Assembly (NCBI RefSeq): GCF_033115175.1
Contig: NC_084829.1
Coordinates: 15,946,496-16,010,495, forward strand
DNA from: Lepus europaeus
Lineage: Eukaryota; Chordata; Mammalia; Lagomorpha; Leporidae
Length of the DNA stretch: 64,000 nucleotides
Direction of reading: 5' to 3'
The position numbers and the translations under genes were made by a program. This document shows positions 46,401 through 58,436 of this stretch, piece by piece. The notes beneath the pieces were generated by a model. That model saw only the letters and a program-made list of their open reading frames with translations. It was not told the DNA's origin and ran no database searches. Positions within the stretch are counted from its first letter, which is position 1. Each line of letters begins with the position of its first letter.

Positions 46401-46425
46401 GATATTCATGAAAATGTAGAGGAAC
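43406..46425. other. 3-kb intergenic stretch, nothing recognised
   Basis: Unusually free of recognisable young repeats for this window. The short open frames have no motifs. Old diverged repeats may be present, but I cannot name them by eye. Confidence 0.45.
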
Positions 46426-46519
46426 TGGATCTGTATAGCACTACTGAATAATGTTGAGCTTATTAGCCCTTTAAAAAGAGACTAAAGTTTTTCATGATTT
46501 TTCACCAGACTGAATGGTT
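46426..46519 (+). repeat. left copy of a ~94-bp flanking duplication
   Basis: Recurs at 49157-49250 with about seven differences, on both sides of a 5'-truncated L1. Confidence 0.88.
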
Positions 46520-49156
46520 ATTTTGCTTAACTTTTATTTAGTAAATATAAATTTCCAAAGTACAGTTTATGGATTACAATGGCTTTTTCCCCCCATAACT
46601 TCCCTCCCACCCACAACCCTCCCCTCTCCTACTCCCTCTCCCCTTCTATTCACATCAAGATTCATTTTAAATTATCTTTATATACAGTAGATCAATTTAG
46701 TATACATTAAGTAAAGATTTCATCAGTTTGCACCCACACAGAACATAAAGTGTAAAATACTGTTTCAGTACTAGTTATAGCATTAATTTATATTGACCAA
46801 CACATTAATGACAGAGATCCTACATGAGGAGTAGGTACACAGTACTCCTGTTATTGACTTAACAAATTGACACTCTTGTTTATGGCGTCAGTAATCTCCC
46901 TAGGCTCTAGTCATGAGTTGCCAAGGCTATGGAAGCCTTTTGAGTTCACCGACTTCGATCATATTTAGACAAGGCCATAGTCAAACTGGAAGTTCTCTCC
47001 TCCCTTCAGAGAAAGATCTCCTTCTTTGATGGCCCATTCTTTCTGCTGGGATCTCACTCACAGAGATCTTTCATTTAGATCCCCTTTTTTTTGTTTTTTG
47101 CCAGAGTGTCTTGGATTTCCAGTCCTAAAATACTCTCATGGGCTCTTCAGCCATACCCGAATGCCTTAAGGGCTGATTCTGAGGCCAGAGTGCTGTTTAG
47201 GACATCTGCCAATCTATGAGTCTGCTGTGTCTCCCCCTTCCCATGTTGGATCCTTCTCTCTCTTTTTGATTCTACAAGTTAGTATTAGCAGACACTAGTC
47301 TTGTTTATGTGATCCCTTTGACACTTAGGCCTATCAGTGTGATCAATTGTGAACTGAAATTAACCACTTGGACTAGTGAGATGGCATTGGTACATACCAC
47401 CTTGATGGGATTGTATTGGAATCCCCTGGCACATTTCTAACTCCACCATTAGGGGCAATTCCAACTGAGCATGTCCCAAATTGCACATCTCCTCCCTCTC
47501 TTTTTCCACTCTTATGTTTAACAGGGATCACTTTTCAGTTAAAATTTAAACACCTAAAAATAATTGTGTGTTAATTACAGAGTCAACCAATAGTATTAAC
47601 TAGAAAAACAACAAAAAAATACTAAAAAAGGATAAAGGATAAAGTATTAAATTGTATAACAACAGTCAGGACAATGGCTGATCAAGTCACTGTTTCTCAT
47701 AGTGTCCATTATACTTCCACAGGTTACCTTTTGGTACTCAGTTAGTTGTCGCCGATCAGGGAAAACAAATGATATTTGTTTCTTTGGGACTGGCTTAATT
47801 CACTTAGCATGATGCTTTCCAGATTGCTCCATCTTGTTGCAAATGACTGGGTTTCATTGTTTTTGACTGCTGTATAGTATTCCATAGAGTACATGTCCCA
47901 TAGTTTCTTTATCCAGTCTACTGTTGATGGGCATTTGGGTTGGTTCCAGGTCTTAGCTATTGTGAATTGAGCTGCAATAAACATTAAGGTGCAGACAGCT
48001 TTTTTGTTTGCCAATATAGTTTCCTTTGGTTAAATTCCAAGGAGTGGGATGGCTGGGATGTATGGTAGGGTTATGTTCAGGTTTCTGAGGAATCTCCAGA
48101 CAGACTTCCATAGTGGCTTAACCAGTTTGCATTCCCACCAACAGTGGGTTAGTGTCCCTTTTTCCCCACATCCTCTCCAGCATCTGCTGTTGGTAGATTT
48201 CTGAATGTGAGCCATTCTCACCGGGGTGAGATGGAACCTCATTGTGATTTTGATTTGCATTTCCCTGACTGCTAGTTATCTTGAACATTTTTTCATGTGC
48301 CTGTTGGCCATTTGGATTTCCTCTTTTGAAAAATGTCTATTGAGGTCCTTGGCCCATCTCTTAAGTGGGTTGTTTGTTTTGTTTTTGTGGAGTTTCTTGT
48401 AGATTCTGGTTATTAACCCTTTATCTCTAGCAGTTTGCAAATTTTTTTCCCATTCTGTCAGTTGCCTCTTCACTCTCCTGACTGTTTCTTTTGAAGTACA
48501 GAAACTTCTCAATTTGATCCAATCCCAAATGTTAATTTTGGTTTTGACTGCCTGTGCTTCCGGGGTGTTTTCCAATAAGTCTGCCTGTACCTATATCTTG
48601 CAGGGTTTCTCCAATGTTCTCTAATAATTTGATGGTGTCAGGTCATAGAATTAGGTCTTTAATCCACGTTGACTGAATTTTTGTGTACCGTGAAAGGTAG
48701 GGGTCTTGCTTCATGCTTCTGCATGTGGAAATCCAATTTTCCAGCACCATTTGTTGAATAGACTGTCCTTACTCCAGGGATTGGTTTTGTATCCTTGATC
48801 AAATGAGTTGTCTGTAGATGTTTGGATTGATTTCTGGCGTTTCTATTCTGTTCCATTGGTCTATCCATCTGTTTCTGTACCAGTACCATGCTGTTTTGAT
48901 AACAACTGCCCTGTAGTATGTCCTGAAATCTGGTATTGTGATTCATTCAGCTTTGTTTTTGTTGTACAAGCTTGCTTTAGCTATTCGAGGTCTCCTGTGT
49001 CTCCATATGAATTTCAGCATCATTTTTTTCCAGATCTGAGAAGAAGGTCTTTGGTATCTTGATTGGTATCACATTCAATCTATAAATAGCTTTTGGGAGA
49101 GTGGGCATTTTGATGATATTGATTCTTCCAATCCATGAGCATGGAAGATTTTTCCA
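46520..49156 (-). mobile_element. 5'-truncated L1 (-), ordinary 3' UTR
   Basis: Contains the antisense tail and 3' UTR (46520-47741) and the ORF2 C-terminal part (47742 to about 49150), ending abruptly at 'catggaagatttttcca' within ORF2. The 3' UTR carries no ERV-like segment and a single copy of the 3' unit, making it the reference for the chimeric copies. Confidence 0.93.
47742..49150 (-). pseudogene. L1 ORF2 C-terminal remnant (-)
   Basis: Antisense ORF2 in pieces: 48276-48575 ('[18 protein letters not shown]'), 48030-48260 with the Cys-rich '[15 protein letters not shown]', and 47742-48014 with the end '[11 protein letters not shown]'. Frameshifts separate them. The reverse-transcriptase core is lost by truncation. 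Confidence 0.9.
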
Positions 49157-49250
49157 TGGATCTGTACAGCACTACTAAATAATGCTGAGCTTATTAGCCT
49201 TTTAAAAAGAGACTAACATTTTTCATTATTTTTCACCAGACTGAATGGTT
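49157..49250 (+). repeat. right copy of a ~94-bp flanking duplication
   Basis: About 93% identical to 46426-46519; the copies have drifted apart since insertion. Confidence 0.88.
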
Positions 49251-50484
49251 TTTTTTTCTATAAATCAAATCACTATCTGTCCCATTCATCTTCAGCCTAC
49301 TACCTACTAATTCAGGTAATTTCACAAAATATCACGCTAAATTTTTAATTAAAACAGTGATGATCAGTAAAAATATGTGGTGCTTTTATTATCATTGTTA
49401 ATAGTATGACTTAGCTTTAACTTTTCTTGAAAAATGATATACTGCGGAAATGCTTTAGGCTGTACAAAGTGAAGAGCAACAGAAATCATGTGTGCCTTCT
49501 TGAAATTTACAGAGCGTTGTTGGTAGGAAGGAGGTTAAAGAAACCCTGTTTAAGCAGGAGTCATTTAAAGGTGGTCTAGAGAATGAGAAGAAGTTACCAA
49601 AAGAATAAGTATACAAAAGAGAAAGATTTTCTAGGGCTTTCAATAGGAATTCATTTGACATGCCAAACAGCTGAAAAGGTCAGCAGTAAAAATGCTTGAG
49701 TGATTTATGAGATGAGAATGAAGCCAAGGCAGAAGTCAAAGCATGCAAGTCCATTGAAGACACCTTGAAAAGTTATACCTCTTGAATGTATTTGAAAATG
49801 GCTACCAAGTTTTAAGCACATAGCTATTGTGCCTTCAATGAATACATTAACAGTGTAGATGACTACATCTGAGTGCAAGTAGTAAATCCCATTAATAGAC
49901 TCTCATAAGGAGATCATAGTTGTTTGGATAAGGATAAAGTTGTTGGAAATTTTTAAAAATGAGAGGTTACTTAACATATATTTTTGCACTCAAAATTACT
50001 AGCTTGGATGATAAAGAAGAAATTGAGGATGAGAGAAAAAAAAGGAAAGGATAAATGCCAGTTCTCTTATATAACAAATTGAAAAATCAAAGGTGCTGTT
50101 AACTAAAGTATAAAAAGAGATTAGCCAAATATTCAAATTTTATGAGTTAATTCGTTGACCACCTGAAAGATGTGTTCACTATTTCAAGCTAATGACTTTT
50201 GGAAGGAATCATATGGACACATCCTTTTAGAACCAGATCAATGCCAAACTTTCGAATGTGCATGTGGGAAAATTGAGATCCTTAGTTTAAAAGAAAATTT
50301 CCCATGGTCACCTAGATTTTTTTAAATGTAATATTAAATTCATTGCCATAAAATATCTGTAATAAGTACTGGGTGTTTGGCTTACATTTTTCCATTAGCT
50401 TTTCTCAATTATTAACAAAATTTCTCTGCTGTTGATTAGCTCTGTATTTCATCAGATTATTTAGACAGTCCATATTGACTAACT
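49251..50484. other. region upstream of OR2W1, nothing recognised
   Basis: AT-rich DNA without recognised repeats. By analogy with other OR genes it may contain untranslated exons or the promoter, but no site can be placed. Confidence 0.45.
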
Positions 50485-50601
50485 ATTTCTTCTTCTTTCC
50501 TCTTCTCTTTCTTCCTCTTCTTCTTCCTCTTCTTCTTCCTCTTTGTTTCTCTTTTTTCATTCTCCTCCTCCTCTATCTCCTCTTCCCCCTCTAAGATTTA
50601 G
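50485..50601 (+). other. pyrimidine tract and 3' splice acceptor before OR2W1
   Basis: About 105 bases of almost pure CT sequence end in 'ccccctctaag' (AG at 50594-50595), with a second AG at 50600-50601. The start codon follows at 50615. This is a strong acceptor for the OR coding exon. An in-frame ATG at 50543 lies inside the tract and would add a Pro/Leu/Phe-rich leader, so it is not the natural start. Confidence 0.65.
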
Positions 50602-50614
50602 GCATCAAAGGATT

Positions 50615-51568
50615 ATGTACCAAGGAAATTACAGTTATTTACATGTTTTTATTCTGAGTGGTTTCTCGGACCATCCCAAACTGGAGAAGATTCTGTCAGG
50701 AGTTGTCACCGTCTTCTACTTAACTACACTGCTGGGTAACACAGCCATCATTCTTGCATCTCTCTTGGATTCCCATCTCCATACACCAATGTACTTTTTC
50801 CTCAGGAATTTGTCTTTCCTTGATTTGTGTTTCACAACTAGCATTGTCCCTCAGATGCTGGTTAACCTGTGGGGACCTGATAAGACCATCAGTTACGTGG
50901 GTTGTGTCATTCAACTCTATGTTTTTATGTGGTTGGGCTCCACTGAGTGCCTTCTCCTGGCTGTAATGTCCTATGATCGTTTCACAGCGATTTGCAAGCC
51001 CTTGCATTACTTGGTAATCATGAACCCACATCTTTGTCTCAAGATGATTACCACGGTCTGGAGCATTAGTTTGGCCAACTCTGTACTATTATGTACACTC
51101 ACCCTGAATTTGCCTAGATGTGGAAACAACCTTCTGGATACTTTCTTGTGTGAGGTGCCAGCTATGGTCAAGATAGCCTGTGTAGACACCACAACAGTGG
51201 AAATGTCTGTCTTTGCTTTAGGTATTGTCATTGTCCTTACACCCCTGATCCTTATTCTTACATCCTATGGCTACATTGCCAAAGCTGTGCTGAAAATGAA
51301 GTCAAAAGCAGGCCAGCGAAAAGCAGTGAACACCTGTGGATCTCATCTCACTGTGGTGTCCATCTTCTATGGTACTATTATCTACATGTACCTGCAACCA
51401 GGTAACAGCACCTCCAAAGACCAAGGAAAGTTCATCACACTCTTTTACACCATCATCACCCCAAGTCTCAATCCCCTCATTTACACATTGAGGAATAAGG
51501 ACATGAAGGATGCATTGAAGAAGCTGATGAGAGTTCACCATGAATCTACAAAAAAAAGAGAAACCTGA
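50615..51568 (+). CDS. OR2W1: olfactory receptor OR2W1 orthologue (intact, 317 aa)
   Basis: An odorant GPCR expected in olfactory cilia. The start chosen (50615) gives an N-terminus MYQGNYSYLH that aligns with human OR2W1, with the glycosylation site N5-Y-S, and avoids the upstream pyrimidine tract. The 317 residues are close to the 320 of human OR2W1. Landmarks are GN at 41-42, PMYFFLRNLSFLD at 58-70, a family-typical TM3 end MSYDRFTAIC at 118-127 (F-T instead of the usual Y-V, shared with OR2W1), C97/C179, SYGYIAKAVL at 217-226, KAVNTCGSH at 236-244 and NPLIYTLRN at 286-294. The LWGPDKTISY loop and IYMYLQPGN loop are distinctive of OR2W1. Human OR2W1 maps to the MHC-linked OR cluster, so this gene suggests the window's synteny. 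Confidence 0.95.
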   Translation: MYQGNYSYLHVFILSGFSDHPKLEKILSGVVTVFYLTTLLGNTAIILASLLDSHLHTPMYFFLRNLSFLDLCFTTSIVPQMLVNLWGPDKTISYVGCVIQLYVFMWLGSTECLLLAVMSYDRFTAICKPLHYLVIMNPHLCLKMITTVWSISLANSVLLCTLTLNLPRCGNNLLDTFLCEVPAMVKIACVDTTTVEMSVFALGIVIVLTPLILILTSYGYIAKAVLKMKSKAGQRKAVNTCGSHLTVVSIFYGTIIYMYLQPGNSTSKDQGKFITLFYTIITPSLNPLIYTLRNKDMKDALKKLMRVHHESTKKRET

Positions 51569-51700
51569 TGGCATAGAAAAATATTAAGAGTGACTAAGGC
51601 AAGTAAATGTGTTTCCATCCTTAATTTTACTGAGGCAAGTAATTCCTAGATCAGAAAATTCAATTTCACAATTCTGTACAAACATTTTGTTGATGGAAAA

Positions 51701-51706
51701 AATAAA
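51701..51706 (+). promoter_or_regulatory. candidate polyadenylation signal of OR2W1
   Basis: AATAAA lies 133 bases after the OR2W1 stop codon. Other A/T-rich hexamers follow, so usage is uncertain. Confidence 0.35.
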
Positions 51707-52456
51707 CTATCCTGCTTAGCTATTTTATGTCTCTAACATTGGAATGTCTTCATGGAAAAAGGTTACTATGAATTTTCATTCTTTGCTTCATATATAAAAC
51801 AAAGGGGAAGTGTATATAAACTTGAATGCATTTAATTTATGTTATAGCACTGAAGAAACTGTTTCAGTTATCTCATTTTGTATTCTGAGGCTTATGCTTG
51901 ACTATTCTGAAATATGGATTTAAATGAATGCTTTCATATACATTATGTTGTATTCTAAATAATATACAACTCACAATTTTATACATTATTTTCATGGTAG
52001 CATCCAAACATTTATGTGCACTTGAAGTAAATGATGCAATCTACAAGATGGTAATGGTGATAAACCTTAACTAAAGCAATTCATTCTGCTCAGTAAAATG
52101 TTATACTAACATCTGGAGTAAAGGGTAAAGGGTCTATGATATTTAAATCTATTACTACTTTATCATGATACAGGACCATAGAAAGGCATGAATTAAAAGG
52201 TTTTAAAGGTGACTGATAATCTGATTCATTTCTCACTTACTTATTAAATGTTTATCCCATGATTGTCTCTTAGTAGAAAGAGAATATGACTGGGTTCAGA
52301 TCAGTTGGGTTTTTGACATAAATCTAAGGGAATGTGCAATTTATGTGATGATGAGAACTATGATAATATCAGTATGTAGTGGGAAAATAAATGAATCATT
52401 TTCTTATGGATATTTGTTCTAATGTAGAATGACATGGGACACTGAATTTTGTCTTC
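51707..52456. other. downstream flank of OR2W1, nothing recognised
   Basis: AT-rich sequence that may include distal 3' UTR. Confidence 0.45.
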
Positions 52457-52469
52457 CCAGACTTATCAC

Positions 52470-52815
52470 TTTGTGGGTTTTTTTATTTTTATTTTTTATT
52501 TTGACAGGCCGAGTTAGACAGTGAAAGAGAGAGACAGAGAGAAAGGTCTTCCTTCCTTTGGTTCACGCCCTAAATGGCCACTACGGCCAATGCACTGCGC
52601 CTATCCGAAGCCAGGATCCAGGTGCTTCTTCCTGGTCTCCCATGTGGGTGCAGGGCCCAAGCACTTGGGCCATCCTCCACTGCACTACCAGGCCACAGCA
52701 GAGAGCTGGACTGGAAGAGGAGCAACCAGGACAGAACCGGTGTCCCAACCCAGGACTAGAAACTGGAGTACTGGCACTGCAGGCGGAGGATTAGCCTAGT
52801 GATCCAAGGTGCCAG
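52470..52815 (-). repeat. CSINE (-)
   Basis: Complete antisense copy with T-rich left end. The perfect 13-bp duplication 'ccagacttatcac' lies at 52457-52469 and 52816-52828. Confidence 0.93.
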
Positions 52816-52828
52816 CCAGACTTATCAC

Positions 52829-53644
52829 CTTGATAATAGATGGCACCTCCCTCCATTAACATGTCATTGCAATGGTTACCTTTGTTATGGGGATTTTCTA
52901 TTTAATAACCTAAATAACAACAAAGAGATTGGCACTCCAAAGAAAATGAGTTTATTTGGTAATAGCAGAGCATTACAATACAGTATACAAATACAATATA
53001 CATATACACATATATAAACCATAGGAGCATCCTGGGAGACAAAATTTTTCAAAGGTAAAATGAGAAAAGTCACATTGGTTGTCTTAAAAGAATGATCTCT
53101 GACTACAAGGATCAATAACAAGAGTAGCCGTGGTATAAGATTGGACAGGCGTATGCTGGACAGGTGTCCTGGTAGAAATATTTTTGTATAGGCTGTGGTT
53201 TTAGCAGAGCCTTTTGTGACAGTCCCATCATCAGGCCATCATGCATGAGGACCCCGTGCCTTTAGGGTTCCCTGGCTTCATATGTCAGTGTTTGACACAA
53301 GTGACTTCATTTTCATTCTGACAGCTTTCATATTTCTCTCTTTTCACTGAAATCTTTCTCCACTGAGCCAACACTCCATGGTTAGCTTTAGATTGTCCCT
53401 GGATGCTGCTCTTATGTCAGAGGGAAGTAATTAGAAACTGATTCAGTTGTAAAACTGCTTTAGCCACATTTGAGCAACAAAGTGGTATTGGCTGGAATGG
53501 CTATCAGACAGACTACCAAGATGCCACTGTTAGGTTCAATTCTGTCTATTCTGCAGGCATTGCCTGTTATCTCAAAGACAAGGGTCAGCGTTATTCTGTT
53601 AGTTAAAGTTCTATAGAAATTTGACAGGCAACAATTACAAAGTT
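52829..53644. other. intergenic, nothing recognised
   Basis: Contains a short TA/CA-rich patch near 52978-53018. No gene or young repeat is recognised. Confidence 0.45.
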
Positions 53645-54380
53645 TAAAATGAAGCTACAAACAAGTGAGGGTGGAGAGGATGTGGCAAAAAGGGAACCCT
53701 AGCACACTGCTGTGAGAATGTAAATCAGTGCACCATCCTGAAAAACAGTGTGGCCCTTCCTCAAAAAGTAAAAATAGAGCTGACCTATGACCCATCACCC
53801 CCTTCACTGGGGATTTAACAGAGCACTATTCACCATAGCCAAGAAATGCAAACAATTTACACGTCCATCAATTAATGAATGTTTTTTAAAATGTGGTATG
53901 TAAACTCAACACACTGCTATTCAGCACAAAAATGGGCGAAATCTTAACTTGGATGAACCTGGCAGTCATCATGTGAAGTGAAGTTTGCCAGGCACAGAAA
54001 GACAAGCACATGGGACCTCACCCAGGTAGACTCAAAATACGTTGACCTCGCAGAAGTTGAGTGTAGGATTGTGGTTGCCAGAGGCTGGGGAGAGAAAGGG
54101 AAAGGAGAGGGACAGAGAACATTGGTCAACATGTACTAAATTATAGCTAGATAGGTATAAGAACTGGTCATACTCTTGCACAGTAGAGTGACTATAGAAA
54201 GGTAACAGTGAGATAGGGAAAAGCTAATTAACCTGAGCAAATTATGGTTAGATAGGATTCAGAAATTCTGCTATCCTATTTCACTGCAGAATGAATCTGG
54301 ATAGTAATAATGTACTGTCTATTTTCAAAGTCATTTGAATGATATGTTTACCCTGATTTGCACAATATTTTCATCTTTTC
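53645..54380 (+). mobile_element. old L1 3' fragment (+)
   Basis: 'gagggtggagaggatgtggc', 'ctgtgagaatgtaaatcag' and 'aacaatttacacgtccatca' are hallmarks of the ORF2 C-terminal region of old L1, and 'ggattgtggttgccagaggc' of its 3' UTR. It is much decayed, in the opposite orientation to the young L1s nearby. Confidence 0.75.
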
Positions 54381-54382
54381 TT

Positions 54383-54703
54383 AAATATTTTATTTATTTA
54401 TTTGAGAGGTAGAGTTACAGACAGTGAGAGGGAGAGACACCGAGAAAGGTCTTCCTTCCATTGGTTTACTCTCCAAATGGCTGCAATGGCCAGCGCTGCA
54501 CTGATCCAAAGCTAAGAGCCAGGTGCTTCTTCCTGGTCTCCCATGCAGGTGCAGGGACCCAAGGTCTTGGGCCATCCTCCATGCCCTCCCGGGCCACAGC
54601 AGAGAGCTGGACTGGAAGAGGAGCAACCAGGACTAGAACTGGAACCCATATGGAATGCAAGCGCCGCAGGTGGAGGATTAACCTAGTGCGCCACAGCGCA
54701 GGC
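54383..54703 (-). repeat. CSINE (-)
   Basis: Antisense copy in the 3' part of the old L1, ending 'gcgccacagcgcaggc'. A weak 'caatatt' repeat flanks it. Confidence 0.88.
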
Positions 54704-54849
54704 AATATTCATGCATTGAAACATCACTTGGTGCTATATAAGTATGTACAGGTTTTGCATCAGCCACACAAATTTTTAAAATATTAAAAAATAAATAAAA
54801 ATTATTTGATTGCTTAAAAACTAAAAAGAGCTGGTGAAATTAATTATTT

Positions 54850-57403
54850 TATTATATATATATTTTTATTTAGTGAATATAAATTTCCAAAGTACAGCTT
54901 ATGGATTACAAAGGCTTCCCCCCCCACAACATCCCCCCCACCCGCAACCCTCCCCTTTCCCACTCACTCTCCCCTTCCATTCCCATCAAGATTCATTTTC
55001 AATTCTCTTTATATACAGAAAATCAGTTTAGTATATATAAAGATTTCAACAGTTTGCCCTCACATAGCAACACAAAGTGAAAAAATACTGTTGGAGTACT
55101 AGTTATAGCATTAAATAACAGTGTACAGCACATTAATGACAGAGATTCTGCAAGATTTTTTTTTAAAAAAAGATTGATTATTTTTCTATGTAATTTCCAA
55201 TTTAAAACCAAGGGTTTTTTTTTTTCATTTTCAATTATCTTTATATACAGAAGATCTCTTTAGTATATACTAAGTAAAGATTTCATCAGTTTGCACCCCC
55301 ACAGAAACACAAAGTGTAAAAATACTGTTTCAGTACTAGCTATATCATTACTTCACCTTCGACAACCTATTAAGGACAGATCCCACACGGGACGTAAGTA
55401 CACAGTGACTCTTGATGTTGATTTAACAATTTAACACTCTTGTTTATGGCGTCAGTAATCTCCCTAGGCTCTAGCCATGAGTTGCCGAGGCTATGGAAGC
55501 CTTTAGGGTTCGCTGACTTCGATCCTATTTTACAAGGCCATAGTCAAAGTGGAGGTTCTCTCCTCCCTTCAGAGAAAGGTACCTCCTACTTTGATGGCCC
55601 CGTTCTTTCCACTGGGATCACACTCGCTGAGATCCTTCATTTAGGTCTTCTTCTTCTTCTTCATCTTTTTTTTTCCCCTTCGTGTCTTGGCTTTCCATGC
55701 CTAAAATACTCTCATAGGCTCTTCAGCCAGATCCAAATGCCTTAAGGGCTGATTCTGAGGCCAGAGTGCTACTTAGGACATCTGTCATTCTATGAGTCTG
55801 CTGTGTCTCCCCCTTCCCATGTTGGATCCTTCTCTCCTTTTTTTTGCCAGTTAGTATTAGCAGACATTAGTCTTGTTTGTGTGATCCCTTTGACACTTAG
55901 GCCTATCAGTGTGATCAGTTGTGGACTGAAATTGATCACCTGGGCTGGTGAGATGGCATTGGTACATGCCACCTTGATGGGATTGTATTGGAATCCCCTG
56001 GAACTTTTCTAACTCCATCATTTGGGGCAAATCCAATCGAGCATGTTCCCTATTGTACATCACCTCCCTCTCTTTTTCTCATTCTTATATTTAACTGGGA
56101 TCACTATTCAGTTAAGATTTAGACACCTAAGAATAATTGTGTGTTAATTACAGAGTTTACAAAAAAAATACTAAAATGGATAAAGTGTTACATTGTACAT
56201 CAACAGTAAGCACCATATCTGATCAAGTCACTATTTCTCATAGTGTCCATTATACTTCCACAGGTTACCTTTTGGTACTCAGTTAGTTGTCGCCGATCAG
56301 GGAAAACAAATGATATTTGTTTCTTTGGGACTGGCTTAATTCACTTAGCATGATGCTTTCCAGATTGCTCCATCTTGTTGCAAATGACTGGGTTTCATTG
56401 TTTTTGACTGCTGTATAGTATTCCATAGAGTACATGTCCCATAGTTTCTTTATCCAGTCTACTGTTGATGGGCATTTGGGTTGGTTCCAGGTCTTAGCTA
56501 TTGTGAATTGAGCTGCAAAAAACATTAATGTGCAGATGGCTTTTTTGTTTGCCAATTTAATTTCTTTTGGGTAAATTCCAAGGAGTGGGATGGCTGGGAT
56601 GTATGGTAGGGTTATGTTCAGGTTTCTGAGGAAACTCCAGACAGACTTCCATAGTGGCTTAACCAGTTTACATTCCCACCAACAGTGGGTTAGTGTCCCT
56701 TTTTCCCCACATCCTCTCCAGCATCTGCTGTTGGTAGATTTCTGAATGTGAGCCATTCTCACCGGGGTGAGATGGAACCTCATTGTGGTTTTGATTTGCA
56801 TTTCCCTGACTGCTAGTGATCTTGAACATTTTTTCATGTGTCTATTGGCCATTTGGATTTCCTCTTAGGAAAGATGTCTGTTGAGGTCCTTGGCCCATCT
56901 CTTAAGTGGATTGTTTGTTTTGATGTTGTGGAGTTTCTTGATTTTTTGTAGATTCTGGTTATCAAGCCTTTATCTGTTCCATAGTTTGCAAACATTTTTT
57001 CCCATTCTGTCGGTTTCCTATTCACTTTCCTGACTGTTTCTTTTGCAGTACAGAAACTTCTCAATTTGATGCAATCCCAATAGTTAATTTTGGCTTTGAC
57101 TGCCTGTGCTCCTGGGGTATTTTCCAGGAAGTCCTTACCTGTGCCTATATCTTGCAGGGTTTCTCCAATGCTCTCTAATAATTTGACGGTGTCTGGTTGT
57201 AGATTTATTTTTGATCCATGTTGAGTGAATTTTTGTGTAAGGTGAAAGGTAGGGATCTTGCTTCATGATTCTGCACGTGGAAATCCAGTTTTCCAGCACA
57301 ATTTATTGAATAGACTGTCCTTACTCCAGGGATTGTTTTTGGATCCTTGATCAAATATGAGTTGGCTGTAGATGTTTGGGTTCATTTCTGGTATTTCTTT
57401 TTT
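54850..57403 (-). mobile_element. 5'-truncated L1 (-) with duplicated 3' UTR unit
   Basis: Antisense tail and 3' UTR (54850-56282) with the 'cagaagatc...cagtttgc' unit present twice (about 54995-55140 and 55225-55390), then ORF2 C-terminal part to about 57403. There the chimera at 57404 begins. The expected ORF2 continuation is not found on the far side of the chimera, so this element's 5' limit is unresolved. Confidence 0.88.
56283..57403 (-). pseudogene. L1 ORF2 C-terminal remnant (-)
   Basis: The last 189 codons are open at 56283-56852, with the Cys-rich '[18 protein letters not shown]' and the terminus 'HLFSLIGDN'. The preceding part, at 56834-57064, is in another frame. No reverse-transcriptase motifs remain. 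Confidence 0.9.
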
Positions 57404-58070
57404 TTTAATTTTATTTAATGAATATAAATTTCCAGTGTACAGCTTATGGCTTACAATGGATTCTCCCTCCCATAACTTCCCTCCCACCTGCAACCCTCCC
57501 CTCTCCCGCTCCCTCTTCCATTCCATTCACATCAAGATTCATTTTCAATTCTCTTTATATACAGAAGATCAATTTAGTACAAAGATTGCAACAGTTTGCA
57601 CCCACATAGAAACACAAAGTGAAACATACTGTTTGAGTACTAGTTATAGCATTAAATCAAAATGTACAGCACATTAAGGACAGAGATCCCACATGAGGAG
57701 CAAGTGCACAGTGGCTCCTGTTGTTGACCCAACAAATTGACACTCTAGTTTATGGCGCCAGTAACCATCCTAGGCTGTCGTAATGAGTTGCCAAGGATAT
57801 GGAAGCCTTCCAAGTTTGCCGACTCTGATCATATTTAGACAAGGCCATAAAAGACAGAGTGAGGATAGTAACCAAGGATCCTAAGAGTGGCATTTACCAG
57901 GTTTGAGCAATTATACAGCATAAGTGGGGAAGAGGACCATCAGTACACACAGGTTGGGAGTAGAGCCATTGGTGGTAGAGTAGAGGTTATGATTACAAAG
58001 GAATGAGGCCCAAGTGGCTAGACAGGGTCTAGAACAAAGGACAGAGTCATTAACTAAGAAAGGTGCTGTC

Positions 58071-58395
58071 GCCGGCGCCGCGGCTCACTAGGCTAATCCT
58101 CCGCCTTGCGGCGCCGGCACACCGGGTTCTAGTCCCGGTCGGGGCACCGATCCTGTCCCGGTTGCCCCTCTTCCAGGCCAGCTCTCTGCTGTGGCTAGGG
58201 AGTGCAGTGGAGGATGGCCCAAGTGCTTGGGCCCTGCACCCCATGGGAGACCAGGAGAAGCACCTGGCTCCTGCCATCGGATCAGCGCGGTGCGCCGGCC
58301 GCAGCGCGCTACCGCGGCGGCCATTGGAGGGTGAACCAACGGCAAAAGGAAGACCTTTCTCTCTGTCTCTCTCTCTCACTGTCCACTCTGCCTGT

Positions 58396-58432
<37 letters not shown>
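58071..58432 (+). repeat. CSINE (+), very young
   Basis: CpG-rich, little-decayed copy with head 'gccggcgccgcggctcacta', box B 'ggttctagtcc' at 58125-58135 and a pure run of 38 A at 58397-58434. The 15-bp duplication 'aagaaaggtgctgtc' is exact (58056-58070 and 58433-58447). Possibly polymorphic. Confidence 0.95.

Positions 58433-58436
<4 letters not shown>

Noticed and set aside
50543-50614. N-terminal extension of OR2W1 from an upstream ATG
   Set aside because: The 24 residues are read from the splice-acceptor pyrimidine tract; family N-termini start at the later ATG.
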